Source of the DNA: Sphaerochaetaceae bacterium
GTDB lineage: Bacteria > Spirochaetota > Spirochaetia > Sphaerochaetales > Sphaerochaetaceae
Reading direction: 5' to 3'
Assembly (NCBI GenBank): GCA_028532765.1
Contig: JAQQAR010000068.1
Coordinates: forward strand, 1-37,624
Length of the DNA stretch: 37,624 bases
Below, piece by piece: positions 24,514 through 32,756 of this stretch. Both the position numbers and the translations under genes were made by a program. How positions within the stretch are numbered: the stretch's first letter is position 1; every line of letters begins with the position of its first letter. A model generated the notes under the pieces. The model worked only from the letters and a program-made list of their open reading frames with translations, did not search any database and was not told where the DNA came from.

Positions 24514-25533
24514 CTAGTACCCACGAGGTTCAATGAGGGAGAGGTCATCGGTTTCATAGAATACCTCTTCATGTACATATTGCAGGCGAGGAATGCTTTC
24601 ACCAGCTGCCAGTTTTTCAGCCAGCTTGATGATTTCAGGGCCGGTTTTTGGGTTGCACTCGATAACACAATTAACCTTACCTTCGCGAAGAGCATCAATG
24701 GCTGCCTGTTGTGCATCAATGGTGATAATGACGATGTCAGTACCTGGAATAATTCCTCTCTCTTCCATTGCCTCGATAGCTCCAAGGGTCATTCCATCAT
24801 TGTGGGAATAAATAACATCGATATCGTCATGCATATCGAGAAATTCAACAGCGAGTTCGTATCCCTTTGAACGAAGGAAATCACCAGATTTGCTATACAC
24901 AATCTTGAACTCAGGGTGCTCTTCTAAGACTTCCCTGAAGCCTTCAGCTCTTCCGAGTGCTACCGAGGAACCTTCTGTGCCGAATAATTCTACTATATTG
25001 ATATTGTCCCCGGTTTTGTCGAAACGCTCACGTTCGTTTTTGAATTTATCCAATAGAAATAACCCAGCATTTCTGCCTTCTTTCAGGCTATCGGTTCCAA
25101 TAAATCCTGCATATAAGGATGGATCTGCAACATCGATTTTCCGGTCAGTAACCAAAACAGGAATCCCGGCATCACGGGCTTCTTGCAGTACATTATCCCA
25201 GCCATCGGTTACGATCGGTACAAAGACGATTACATCAACTTGATATGCAATAAAGGAACGCAATGCCTTTATCTGGTTCTCCTGTTTTTGTTCAGCATTG
25301 TCATACACCAGCTGCACCCCTCGTTCTGCTGCTGCTTCCTGTACTGAGCGGGTGTTACAAGTTCTCCAGGCGCTTTCAGCACCTATCTGCGAAAATCCAA
25401 CGATAATACCTTCCTCATCGATGGTTTGAGAACGTTTCTCTTCTTGAGCACCGCATCCGACCAAAAAACTTATGATGATGAGAGAAATGATGATAAGGAG
25501 TTGCTTACTGATTTGCTTATTGTTATGAAACAT
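24514..25533 (-). CDS. YtfQ-like sugar-binding lipoprotein of a sensor system
   Basis: A 339-residue periplasmic binding protein with a lipoprotein signal ending LVGC (Cys27). The core closely follows the galactofuranose-binding YtfQ pattern: IVGFSQIGAESAWR, NAEQKQENQIKALRSFIA, VLVTDRKID, ELFGTEGSSVALGRAEGF, SKSGDFLRSKG and YSHNDGMTLGAIEAM. AAAGG precedes the ATG. No permease or ATPase gene follows; instead the kinase and response regulator do. This order (binding lipoprotein, kinase, regulator) is that of three-component sugar sensors such as XylFII-LytS-YesN. I infer that it presents sugar to the kinase rather than to a transporter. Confidence 0.88.
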   Translation of the reverse strand: MFHNNKQISKQLLIIISLIIISFLVGCGAQEEKRSQTIDEEGIIVGFSQIGAESAWRTCNTRSVQEAAAERGVQLVYDNAEQKQENQIKALRSFIAYQVDVIVFVPIVTDGWDNVLQEARDAGIPVLVTDRKIDVADPSLYAGFIGTDSLKEGRNAGLFLLDKFKNERERFDKTGDNINIVELFGTEGSSVALGRAEGFREVLEEHPEFKIVYSKSGDFLRSKGYELAVEFLDMHDDIDVIYSHNDGMTLGAIEAMEERGIIPGTDIVIITIDAQQAAIDALREGKVNCVIECNPKTGPEIIKLAEKLAAGESIPRLQYVHEEVFYETDDLSLIEPRGY

Positions 25534-25564
25534 TAAAAGAACCTTTATACGTGAGTGTTACCCT

Positions 25565-25594
25565 ATTATACATTCACTACATAAGAATTAACAA
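25565..25594 (-). promoter_or_regulatory. Predicted promoter of the binding protein-kinase-regulator operon
   Basis: On the minus strand: TTGTTA (25594-25589), an 18-base spacer and a perfect TATAAT (25570-25565), 31 bases before the ATG. Confidence 0.6.
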
Positions 25595-25601
25595 GGAAAA
25601 T

Positions 25602-25622
25602 AGGGGAGGTGTAGGCTCCCCT
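25602..25622 (-). terminator. Terminator of the hppA operon
   Basis: AGGGGAG and CTCCCCT form a perfect 7-bp stem with a 7-base loop. On the minus strand it is followed by ATTTTCC. It lies between the unknown gene downstream of hppA and the next promoter. Confidence 0.6.
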
Positions 25623-25664
25623 GCAGGTATACTTATGGACAACAAATGTAAGTATGTTACTTCA

Positions 25665-25754
25665 TTAGCGGTGGAGTAGAATGTTTATCAGGTTCTCAAA
25701 CAGAACCTCATCAACAATGTGTTCTCCTTTTCGTAATAGCACTCCTTTCCTCAT
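25665..25754 (-). CDS. Possible 29-residue small protein
   Basis: An ATG 7 bases after the stop of the unknown gene opens a 29-codon frame rich in charged and leucine/isoleucine residues (RKGEHIVDEVLFENLINILL), a composition that looks coding. No ribosome site is seen. It may be a coupled small protein, or the C-terminal part of the preceding gene shifted by a frameshift. Low confidence. Confidence 0.25.
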   Translation of the reverse strand: MRKGVLLRKGEHIVDEVLFENLINILLHR

Positions 25755-25761
25755 CAAGATA

Positions 25762-26532
25762 TTAGAAGAAGTTGGCACTCTTTCCCCAGTCATAATCAAC
25801 TTCTTTCAGTTGCTCACGGGAAAGCATAGGGTAGAAGATGATTTTCTTGCCTCTGGCAAGATAGAATCCATTATCAATGATTTGATAGGAAAACTTGGTA
25901 TCAAAGGATCGATCCACAGTCTTGGTGATTTTATCCTTATTGCTCTGGATAGTGGCAATACAATCCTTCAGATGATCAAGATCCCGTTCATACATGCTTC
26001 CAATATTGCCGGTATCCTCTTTCTCATTGAAGTCAATGATGCGAATATCATTGAATATTATCGCAGGAACAGTAATCTTCTTTGTTCTGTCATTGATGAT
26101 ATAATCCGCCAACATATGTGGCTCCAACGAACTGACAACAAGTGGATGTACAGGACAGTGTTCTTTATAAAGTCCATACCCTCTCCAATTGTCAGGCGTG
26201 GTATACGGGGCAGCTTCCAAGCAAAGCGTAGAACCATCCTTGTTAACCAGGTAGATGTTCTTATACTGTTCAAGAGGAATATGCTCAATCACCCGGTATA
26301 TCGACAAATAGAGCGAATGCTTCACTTCTCCGCTTGCATGCGTCACACATTTCTCTTTTGCATAGTCCCAATCGAAGTAATCACCAAACCCACCCTCGAC
26401 CTCAGCAAACATGAGCCGTTCGGCAGAGCCTTTCTTTGATCCTCTTGCCATATATGCTCCAAACGGTTTTGGTTCCAACTGACTACAAATAAGAGCTTCA
26501 ATTGGGGAGAAAACAACATAGTAATAATTCAT
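25762..26532 (-). CDS. Unknown soluble protein co-transcribed with hppA
   Basis: A 256-residue protein with no signal peptide or membrane segment. Features include an N-terminal MNYYYVVFSPIEALICSQ, then GAYMARGSKKGSAERLMFAEVEGGFGDYFDW, a mixed alpha/beta middle, and several Tyr/Asp-rich stretches. AGGAG lies 7 bases before the ATG. It starts 17 bases after the pyrophosphatase stop, so the two are probably on one mRNA ending at the hairpin 25602-25622. I do not recognise a family. A role linked to pyrophosphate or ion balance is suggested by position only. An antisense frame of similar length is judged a shadow. Confidence 0.75.
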   Translation of the reverse strand: MNYYYVVFSPIEALICSQLEPKPFGAYMARGSKKGSAERLMFAEVEGGFGDYFDWDYAKEKCVTHASGEVKHSLYLSIYRVIEHIPLEQYKNIYLVNKDGSTLCLEAAPYTTPDNWRGYGLYKEHCPVHPLVVSSLEPHMLADYIINDRTKKITVPAIIFNDIRIIDFNEKEDTGNIGSMYERDLDHLKDCIATIQSNKDKITKTVDRSFDTKFSYQIIDNGFYLARGKKIIFYPMLSREQLKEVDYDWGKSANFF

Positions 26533-26549
26533 ACGTACACTCCTATTGG

Positions 26550-28700
26550 TTAATTCATGAGAAGTGAAAACAAGTTATACTTACTAAAAATTGAAACAGC
26601 AATTAAGGAAACGATTGCCATGATTTTAATCAGAATATCTAGAGATGGGCCGACTGTATCCTTGAGGGGATCTCCAACGGTATCTCCTACCACAGCAGCT
26701 TTATGAGCATCGGAACCTTTGCCACCGAAGTGCCCATTTTCCACGTATTTCTTGCCATTATCCCATGCTCCTCCTGCATTTGCTGTATACAGAGCAAGCA
26801 TGACAGAAGAGAGTGTTGTTCCAATCAATAGCCCCCCAACAAATTCGGCGCCAAAGAGGAATCCGGTAAAAAGGGGAGTGAGAACGGCAATAAGAGCAGG
26901 ACTCTTCATTTCAGATAGAGCACCCGCACTGCTTATGCTGATACACGTCTTATAATCAGGAAGACTTGTTCCTAAGATAATGCCAGGATCTGCCTTGAAC
27001 TGTCTTCTGACCTCTTGGACCATCTTTCGTGCAGCATTTGCAACGGCTCTTATCAATATTCCACTAAATAGATAGGGAAGTGCTCCCCCAACCAAGGCAC
27101 CAACGAGCGTAAGAGGATTCACCATATTCAAAATCATAGCCGCACCATGTACAGCATGTTCACCGGCTTGTGCATATAAGTACGAAGAAAAGAGAGAAAG
27201 AGCGGCAAGGGTTGCAGAACCGATAGCAAATCCTTTACCAATCGCTGCTGTGGTATTTCCCACAGCATCCAACTCATCAGTAATGCCACGAACATCAGGA
27301 TGCAGTTTTGCCATCTCACTGATACCACCAGCGTTGTCAGCGATCGGTCCGTACGTATCAACAGACACGGTAACCGTTACAAAGCTGAGCATGCCGATAG
27401 CAGCCATGGCTACGCCATACAGACCAGCTGTAATATTTGCAGCAATAATTGCAACTCCTAGGATGATAACCGGACCAATTACAGAAATCATACCAACACT
27501 CATTCCTTCGGTGATGGTAAGGGCTGCGCCTTCCGCGCTACTTGCTGCTATCTTCTGTGTTGGCTTGAAATCATAACTGGTATAGTACTCAGCGATTTGC
27601 CCAATCACAATGCCACTAACAATACCAAGAACAGCGCATACCCAAGGAGAAAATGCACCGAGCGCAAATCCTATGGTATGCAAGTCTTCGCCGGTAAATA
27701 CGAAGTATGAGATAAACCCAGAAGAAATTATGGTTAATCCTGCGCCGACAAATGTTGCAGCATTCAGTTCCTTATGTGGGTTGGAGGACACTTTCTTTAC
27801 GAGTAAATAAAGAATTCCCACCATTGAAGAGATAATACCAACAGCAGCAACAAGGAGGGGGACATAGATAAGTTTAGCAACAAGACTGGCATCTATCCCT
27901 CCCCGAGAAAAATAGATATATGCAGCAAGTATCATTGCTGATACCAATGCTCCTACATAACTTTCCAGCAAGTCAGAACCCAGACCAGCCACATCTCCAA
28001 CATTGTCTCCAACGTTATCAGCAATAGTTGCTGGGTTTCTTGGATCATCTTCAGGTATTCCTGCTTCAGTTTTTCCGACTAAGTCAGCTCCCATATCAGC
28101 AGCCTTCGTATAGATTCCACCTCCAACACGGTTAAACATAGCAATGATAGAACAACCTAAAGCATAGGCACTTATGGTCATCGTGAAGGGAATATCACTA
28201 ATACCAAGCCAGTTGGTATGGAATCTAAGATTTTCAGGAGCGACCTGTTTTAAAAGAACCCCGAATACCAGATAGACAATGGCTAGTCCAAGAAGGGCAA
28301 AACCCCCAACAGAGAGGCCCATAACAGACCCCCCTCTAAAAGCCACACGTAATGTTTTCCCCAAATTTCTCGTATTACGAGCTTCATTAGAGACGCGTAC
28401 ATTACTGATTGTCGCGATATTCATTCCAATCCATCCTGCACTGGCACTCATTAAAGCTCCAAATACAAAAGCTATGGCACTACTGAGGGATACAACAATA
28501 CCCAGTAGAATCGCAATGAGAACTACTACTTTTACAATAACGGAGTATTCAAGCACCAAGAAAGCTCTTGCCCCTTCTTGGATTGCAGCAGCAATTTGTT
28601 GCATCTCCGGTGTTCCTGAATCCTTTCGTTTCACCCCATAATAGTTGATCGCGGCAAAGGCTAATGCAGCAATAGCTGCGATGACAATAAATCCAATCAT
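26550..28700 (-). CDS. hppA: K+-dependent membrane-bound ion-translocating pyrophosphatase
   Basis: A 716-residue protein with about sixteen membrane helices. It hydrolyses pyrophosphate and pumps H+ or Na+ across the membrane. The substrate-binding block is present: DMGADLVGK (residues 202-210; most members have DVGADLVGK), DDPRNPATIADNVGDNVGD (218-236) and the EYYTS motif (371-375). In GNTTAAIGKGFAIGSA (from 481) the alanine after GNTT marks the K+-dependent subfamily; K+-independent enzymes have lysine there. Whether Na+ or H+ is pumped cannot be decided by eye. AGAGGGAG precedes the ATG. It leads an operon with an unknown soluble protein. Confidence 0.95.
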   Translation of the reverse strand: MIGFIVIAAIAALAFAAINYYGVKRKDSGTPEMQQIAAAIQEGARAFLVLEYSVIVKVVVLIAILLGIVVSLSSAIAFVFGALMSASAGWIGMNIATISNVRVSNEARNTRNLGKTLRVAFRGGSVMGLSVGGFALLGLAIVYLVFGVLLKQVAPENLRFHTNWLGISDIPFTMTISAYALGCSIIAMFNRVGGGIYTKAADMGADLVGKTEAGIPEDDPRNPATIADNVGDNVGDVAGLGSDLLESYVGALVSAMILAAYIYFSRGGIDASLVAKLIYVPLLVAAVGIISSMVGILYLLVKKVSSNPHKELNAATFVGAGLTIISSGFISYFVFTGEDLHTIGFALGAFSPWVCAVLGIVSGIVIGQIAEYYTSYDFKPTQKIAASSAEGAALTITEGMSVGMISVIGPVIILGVAIIAANITAGLYGVAMAAIGMLSFVTVTVSVDTYGPIADNAGGISEMAKLHPDVRGITDELDAVGNTTAAIGKGFAIGSATLAALSLFSSYLYAQAGEHAVHGAAMILNMVNPLTLVGALVGGALPYLFSGILIRAVANAARKMVQEVRRQFKADPGIILGTSLPDYKTCISISSAGALSEMKSPALIAVLTPLFTGFLFGAEFVGGLLIGTTLSSVMLALYTANAGGAWDNGKKYVENGHFGGKGSDAHKAAVVGDTVGDPLKDTVGPSLDILIKIMAIVSLIAVSIFSKYNLFSLLMN

Positions 28701-28720
28701 ATAGCTCCCTCTTTGCTATG

Positions 28721-28749
28721 ATTGTAAGCCATAATGCCCGTGATATCAA
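28721..28749 (-). promoter_or_regulatory. Predicted hppA promoter
   Basis: On the minus strand: TTGATA (28749-28744), a 17-base spacer and TACAAT (28726-28721). Each box matches at 5 of 6 positions, and the -10 lies 20 bases before the ATG, giving a short leader. Confidence 0.6.
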
Positions 28750-28906
28750 AGAAGATATGTACCGTATTGTTACGATAGCAAATAACAATCTTGTGCAGGA
28801 GAGAAATCAATGGCATACAATTCCCTCTTCATAAAGATATCCATACATCGCTTGCTGATTTGGTTTTACTTATAGGCTTACCATATAAACCACCAGTCAG
28901 TACCAC

Positions 28907-30481
28907 TCACATTTCTTTCAATCGATCCTCTGATGAAAGATCAATAAGCCATCCATGGACAGATGGACTCCAGGGGCGAGTGTAGGTTATTCCATCGTAC
29001 GTCTCTGCTATAAGATTCAAGGAGCTGTCGGGATATGTGCTCAACCAGCTGAGAACCCAAGCGAACGACTCTGGGACAATGGCTTGTGTATCTCCACTTC
29101 GCCAGATGATATCACCCAACACGTCTAAACCGTTATCTTGGAGTGCGTCCATCTCATCGGTAATCATGTAGAGATGCCATATATCTTCACCAGTACGATT
29201 CCGGGCAAGGAGAGTAGCATAGCCATAAGGGGCTTCTGGCAATGGCTCTGATCTGAAGTTCTCATTGGTCAGTTCAATACTCCAGCCATCATCGTGAGGT
29301 GACCAAAGCAAGTGGTATTCCTCATTATCCAGATCGAGACCAACAAGATGTAATGGTTCATCGCTATCAGAAGCCAATAATTCATTTAGATGGGAGAACT
29401 GAGAGAGAGTGATATATGTACTTTCTCCGGCATACAGGATGCTGTCCTCTAGCAGATCCTCTCCGAATGCATATACATCATAGTATTCATCAGTGGCAAG
29501 ATAGAGGTACCAAATATCAAAGTCGGTATTGTTCTCCACATACAGCTCATATGTATCAAGGGAGACATCATACTGGAGGTTTGCGATAGTCAATTCAATA
29601 TTCCAGATATCTGTAGTGGGAAACCACAGTCTTTTATATATGTCACCATCGGTATCTTCTGCAAGAATTTCAACCCTGCCATATGTATCAAACGGTAACT
29701 GATCGGCTATCCAGGGAACATCATCAGTTGCTATGTGAACGATACGTGTTGGAAGGAGTACCATATCACCTAAGAGATTGGTACTCGCAATTTCATCATT
29801 ATCAGTGGGATCAATGACATAGAGTGCACTAAGGGGGTACTCCGTCCCATTCGTGATAAGAAAATAGTCTCCTTGTGAGGGAGGGATTGTTACATCATCA
29901 AAAGAGAAGGTGAGTTCATCTTCAGTAATCTCGATATTCCATGAATCGGTTTCTGGCAACCATGAGAAGCTATACCGATCTCCATCGATGTCGATTGCAT
30001 TGACTGAGTATGATTCTTTTCCTTGTTGCTCTAAGGCTTGTTGTAATAACGGAAACTTGAATAGTGCAATTCTCTGTTGACCGTGGTGAATCAGAGCCTC
30101 CGGTTCTAACAGATTATCCATCTGGTCATTTGAGCGGTACATGCTCTCATTGAATATATCAAGCTGTACCAGTGTGTAGCCGGTTTCATTGCTTACAATA
30201 AGATACTCGCCGTAACGTGGAACATCTCCATAGTGAAAAACTCGCTTGGGTTTTATCAATTGTGCAATCGAATTTTGTTGTTCATCAGGTGCATCCAGTG
30301 CAGCAATTGGTGTCTCTGTTTCAGGTGAAGTAGTAGAAAGATCCTCAATTGAAATGGGGAAGACAACCTCACTTTCTATTTCATGCATAGGCTCGGCTGT
30401 AGTGGAAGTAGCACAGGATACCAACAGGAGTAGCATGCCAAGTACCAGTATGATCACTGTATGAAATGCATCTCTTTGCAT
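28907..30481 (-). CDS. Four-repeat lipoprotein of unknown family
   Basis: A 524-residue acidic protein with a lipoprotein signal ending LLLLVSC (Cys23), then a low-complexity linker to about residue 80. Four modules of about 95 residues follow (about 92-186, 205-297, 310-404 and 420-515). Each starts with a strand plus an N-x-T turn (VSNETGY, ITNGTEY, ENNTDF, RNRTGED) and a Tyr/Leu strand. Each ends with W-x-P-x4-W-x-I-[ED]-[IL], with tryptophans at 174/181, 286/293, 393/400 and 504/511. AAAAGGA precedes the ATG. It is probably an exported, membrane-anchored beta-rich repeat protein. I do not recognise the module. The gene stands alone. Confidence 0.8.
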   Translation of the reverse strand: MQRDAFHTVIILVLGMLLLLVSCATSTTAEPMHEIESEVVFPISIEDLSTTSPETETPIAALDAPDEQQNSIAQLIKPKRVFHYGDVPRYGEYLIVSNETGYTLVQLDIFNESMYRSNDQMDNLLEPEALIHHGQQRIALFKFPLLQQALEQQGKESYSVNAIDIDGDRYSFSWLPETDSWNIEITEDELTFSFDDVTIPPSQGDYFLITNGTEYPLSALYVIDPTDNDEIASTNLLGDMVLLPTRIVHIATDDVPWIADQLPFDTYGRVEILAEDTDGDIYKRLWFPTTDIWNIELTIANLQYDVSLDTYELYVENNTDFDIWYLYLATDEYYDVYAFGEDLLEDSILYAGESTYITLSQFSHLNELLASDSDEPLHLVGLDLDNEEYHLLWSPHDDGWSIELTNENFRSEPLPEAPYGYATLLARNRTGEDIWHLYMITDEMDALQDNGLDVLGDIIWRSGDTQAIVPESFAWVLSWLSTYPDSSLNLIAETYDGITYTRPWSPSVHGWLIDLSSEDRLKEM

Positions 30482-30741
30482 AGCTTCATTCCTTTTCCCA
30501 AATGGGAAGTATTACCGCAATAGCTATGATATAACTATCATCCTGGAATGAGAGAATGGCAAGAGTAGGGGAGGGCTGAATGAAATAAATTGTGTGCTAG
30601 AAAGTGATAATATGAGAAATTGGCTGTTATGCAGTTCGGGGTTGTTGGTTTCTTTTCATAGCAGAGCATAGTTCTCTATATACGTAAACTATAAAACACA
30701 TTCAATCTCGAAAACAGGATAATCATCATTGCTGAGATGCT

Positions 30742-30954
30742 TTACAGGAATCTGTTTTGCTGTGTGTCTTGAAGTAGTAATGCTGCTGGAATATTCAATT
30801 CCTCATGAAGCCTTCTCATCATAGAAAGACTGAGAGGTCGTTTTCTGTTCAAAATTTCAGACACTTTGCTCTGACTACCAATAATGGGAACGAGATCTTT
30901 TCTGGACAGTTCTTGTTGATCCATTACAAACAAAATTGCATCGATTGGACGCAT
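30742..30954 (-). pseudogene. Truncated HigA-like antitoxin (HTH domain only)
   Basis: The 70-residue frame matches the C-terminal helix-turn-helix half of HigA antitoxins: PIDAILFVMDQQELSRKDLVPIIGSQSKVSEILNRKRPLSL and MMRRLHEELNIPAALLLQ. Full HigA proteins have about 50-60 more N-terminal residues. Upstream of the ATG the frame hits a stop after two codons, all frames are closed, there is no ribosome site, and no HigB toxin gene lies next to it. It is most likely a remnant, though it could still bind DNA. Confidence 0.6.
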
Positions 30955-31008
30955 GAAATACTAGGATTGAGATTCATTATCTATCAATCAAAGAACCACT
31001 ACCACAAC

Positions 31009-31051
31009 AAGACCGTCAGCTAGGTAATACTACCTGTATACCGACGGTCTT
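31009..31051 (-). terminator. Hairpin downstream of the FKBP gene
   Basis: AAGACCGTC pairs with GACGGTCTT over 9 bp, with an inner AGGTA/TACCT stem. It lies 45 bases after the FKBP stop on the same strand. The tail (GTTGTTG-like) is only moderately T-rich. Confidence 0.55.
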
Positions 31052-31095
31052 GGATAGGTGATTTAGTTGGTTGAAAGAATCAATCAGAAAACAGA

Positions 31096-31560
31096 TCAGT
31101 GTACATGACCATGTTCAATTTCTTCCTCTGTAGCCTCACGGACATCTTCGATTTGAACATCGAAATGGAGGGTCACTCCAGCAAGAGGGTGGTTTGCATC
31201 CAATGTAATGGTGTCATCCACAACCTCTTTAATGGTCAATAGTTGTACTTGACCATCTTCTCTCTGGGCCTGAACAGTCATCCCCACCTTGACTTCAGTT
31301 CCCTCAGCAAACTGGTTCTTGGAAACTGCAACAGTCTGGGAAGGATCATATTCACCATACCCTTCCTTGGGTTCGACGGTTACTGATACTTTGTCTCCCT
31401 TTTCTTTACCGTGAAGTTCTTTCTCCAGCCCTGGAATGATCATCCCGGAACCGACGATGAAAGAAAGCGGTTCACGGTTTTCTGAACTATCAAGAACTGT
31501 TCCCTGGTCGTTTTTCAATGTGTAGTTCATACTCACTACATGCTTGTCAGAAATCTGCAT
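31096..31560 (-). CDS. FKBP-type peptidyl-prolyl isomerase, SlyD-like
   Basis: A 154-residue cytoplasmic FKBP with the insert-in-flap arrangement of SlyD proteins. It shows SMNYTLKNDQGTVLDSS, GSGMIIPGLEKELHGKEKGDKV and EPKEGYGEYDP, then the IF domain (VSKNQFAEGTEVKVGMTV), and finally LDANHPLAGVTLHFDV. It accelerates proline isomerisation and acts as a chaperone. The tail ends in HGHVH, a much shortened version of the histidine-rich metal-binding tail of E. coli SlyD. A GTG at 31572 could extend it, but AAGGTGG is spaced correctly for the ATG at 31560. Confidence 0.9.
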   Translation of the reverse strand: MQISDKHVVSMNYTLKNDQGTVLDSSENREPLSFIVGSGMIIPGLEKELHGKEKGDKVSVTVEPKEGYGEYDPSQTVAVSKNQFAEGTEVKVGMTVQAQREDGQVQLLTIKEVVDDTITLDANHPLAGVTLHFDVQIEDVREATEEEIEHGHVH

Positions 31561-31865
31561 AAAAATAGCCACCTTACAAATAGATTACAACCTGTTATTC
31601 CTCTCATGAAACAAAAGCCAGAGGTGGTATTACCACCATGACGTGATTCTATAAAAACAACCTTCGATATAATTCAAATTAAATGGATGTATATAGGAGA
31701 TAAAAGATTGTATTTTTAGAAGCTACTAAAAATATCAATAATCGGAAAGGGGATGGTGAATTTTTTCCTAATAGCAGCATAGAGAGAAGAGGTGGAAGTG
31801 TACAAGTAACCATAGGTATTTCAGCGCAGCCTTCCATGTATTAGGTTCACATCGATGCATTTTTT
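31561..31865. other. Intergenic region with a 15-base palindrome
   Basis: About 305 bases without a gene. GGTGGTATTACCACC (31623-31637) is a perfect 7+1+7 inverted repeat about 60 bases upstream of the FKBP start and could be an operator. The remainder is AT-rich with no recognisable motif. Confidence 0.4.
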
Positions 31866-32636
31866 TCATCGCATGGCAACGCGTTTCTGTTCATACATCC
31901 TACTGTCGGCTACCTTGAAGAGTTCATCACTGGTAGTTCCATCCTTAGGATAGTGAACATTCCCAAAGCTTATAGATAGGTTCAGGTCAACAGAATCAAT
32001 GGTTATTGGCTCTGTAACGGCCTCTACAAGCTGTTGTAATTTTTGCGTAAGGTTGTTACCTGATTTTTGGCAAGTAAGGAGGAGGATGAATTCATCCCCT
32101 CCGTAACGGATAGCTGAATCCCCATCAGCCAGTCGTTCTCTTATTACCTTGCCGATATGTCGTAACACTTCATCCCCAAACATGTGTCCATACTTATCGT
32201 TGAGTTTCTTGAATCCATTGACATCCAATACTGAAAGACACAGAGAGGTACCTTTGGTGGTTGCATCCTTGAGCGCAGCATCAAATTGTTCGGTCATCCA
32301 TAACCGATTGTTCAGTCCCGTAAGCACGTCGGTACGAGCTGCGTCAAAGAGTGCCTGTCTCCCCTTGATGTTGATAATGAGAATAAATCCATATGACCAT
32401 CCGATAGCCCAGGGGACTAGCGTGAAAAAGATTATGGGGGTCAGCTCCTGATTGGGATCTTTCTGGAAATCGCTGTTAAGCACTGAGAACAGCCATCGAA
32501 AGAAGAAGGCAACAAACATCAGGGCGAATGTGACTGCAATGATTATATAGACAATACGTTCAAGCCCTTTCACCTTCCAAAGCAGGACCACAATAGTCAA
32601 GGCAAGGACAATCATCATGAGAAGATCATTGATCAT
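31866..32636 (-). CDS. Diguanylate cyclase, GGDEF domain (C-terminal part of a split gene)
   Basis: A 256-residue product from the ATG at 32636 (GAGGG 7 bases upstream). Four or so membrane helices precede a complete GGDEF domain from about residue 95: DVLTGLNNR, then SVLDVNGFKKLNDKYGH with the metal-binding aspartate, and the active motif RYGGDEFILLL. It should make cyclic di-GMP from GTP at the membrane. The reading frame continues upstream without a break to a TGA at 32757-32759, and beyond it to an ATG at 32981, giving more membrane helices. The gene is therefore an interrupted longer sensor cyclase. Translation may restart here. Confidence 0.8.
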   Translation of the reverse strand: MINDLLMMIVLALTIVVLLWKVKGLERIVYIIIAVTFALMFVAFFFRWLFSVLNSDFQKDPNQELTPIIFFTLVPWAIGWSYGFILIINIKGRQALFDAARTDVLTGLNNRLWMTEQFDAALKDATTKGTSLCLSVLDVNGFKKLNDKYGHMFGDEVLRHIGKVIRERLADGDSAIRYGGDEFILLLTCQKSGNNLTQKLQQLVEAVTEPITIDSVDLNLSISFGNVHYPKDGTTSDELFKVADSRMYEQKRVAMR

Positions 32637-32756
32637 ATATCGCCCTCTTGCATTATGTAGGTTCAAGAGAGTCGAAAGAAGATAGCCTATTCCATAGAGA
32701 ATCTCAAAAGGAACGCGTACAGAGTCTAGAGGATGAAGACCCTTGAACCTGATGGC

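Noticed and set aside
25681-26439. Plus-strand 252-codon frame
   Set aside because: It is antisense to the unknown hppA-linked gene, which has the better ribosome site, operon position and protein-like composition.
28791-28985. Plus-strand 64-codon frame between hppA and the repeat lipoprotein
   Set aside because: No ribosome site, and it overlaps the end of the lipoprotein gene in antisense.
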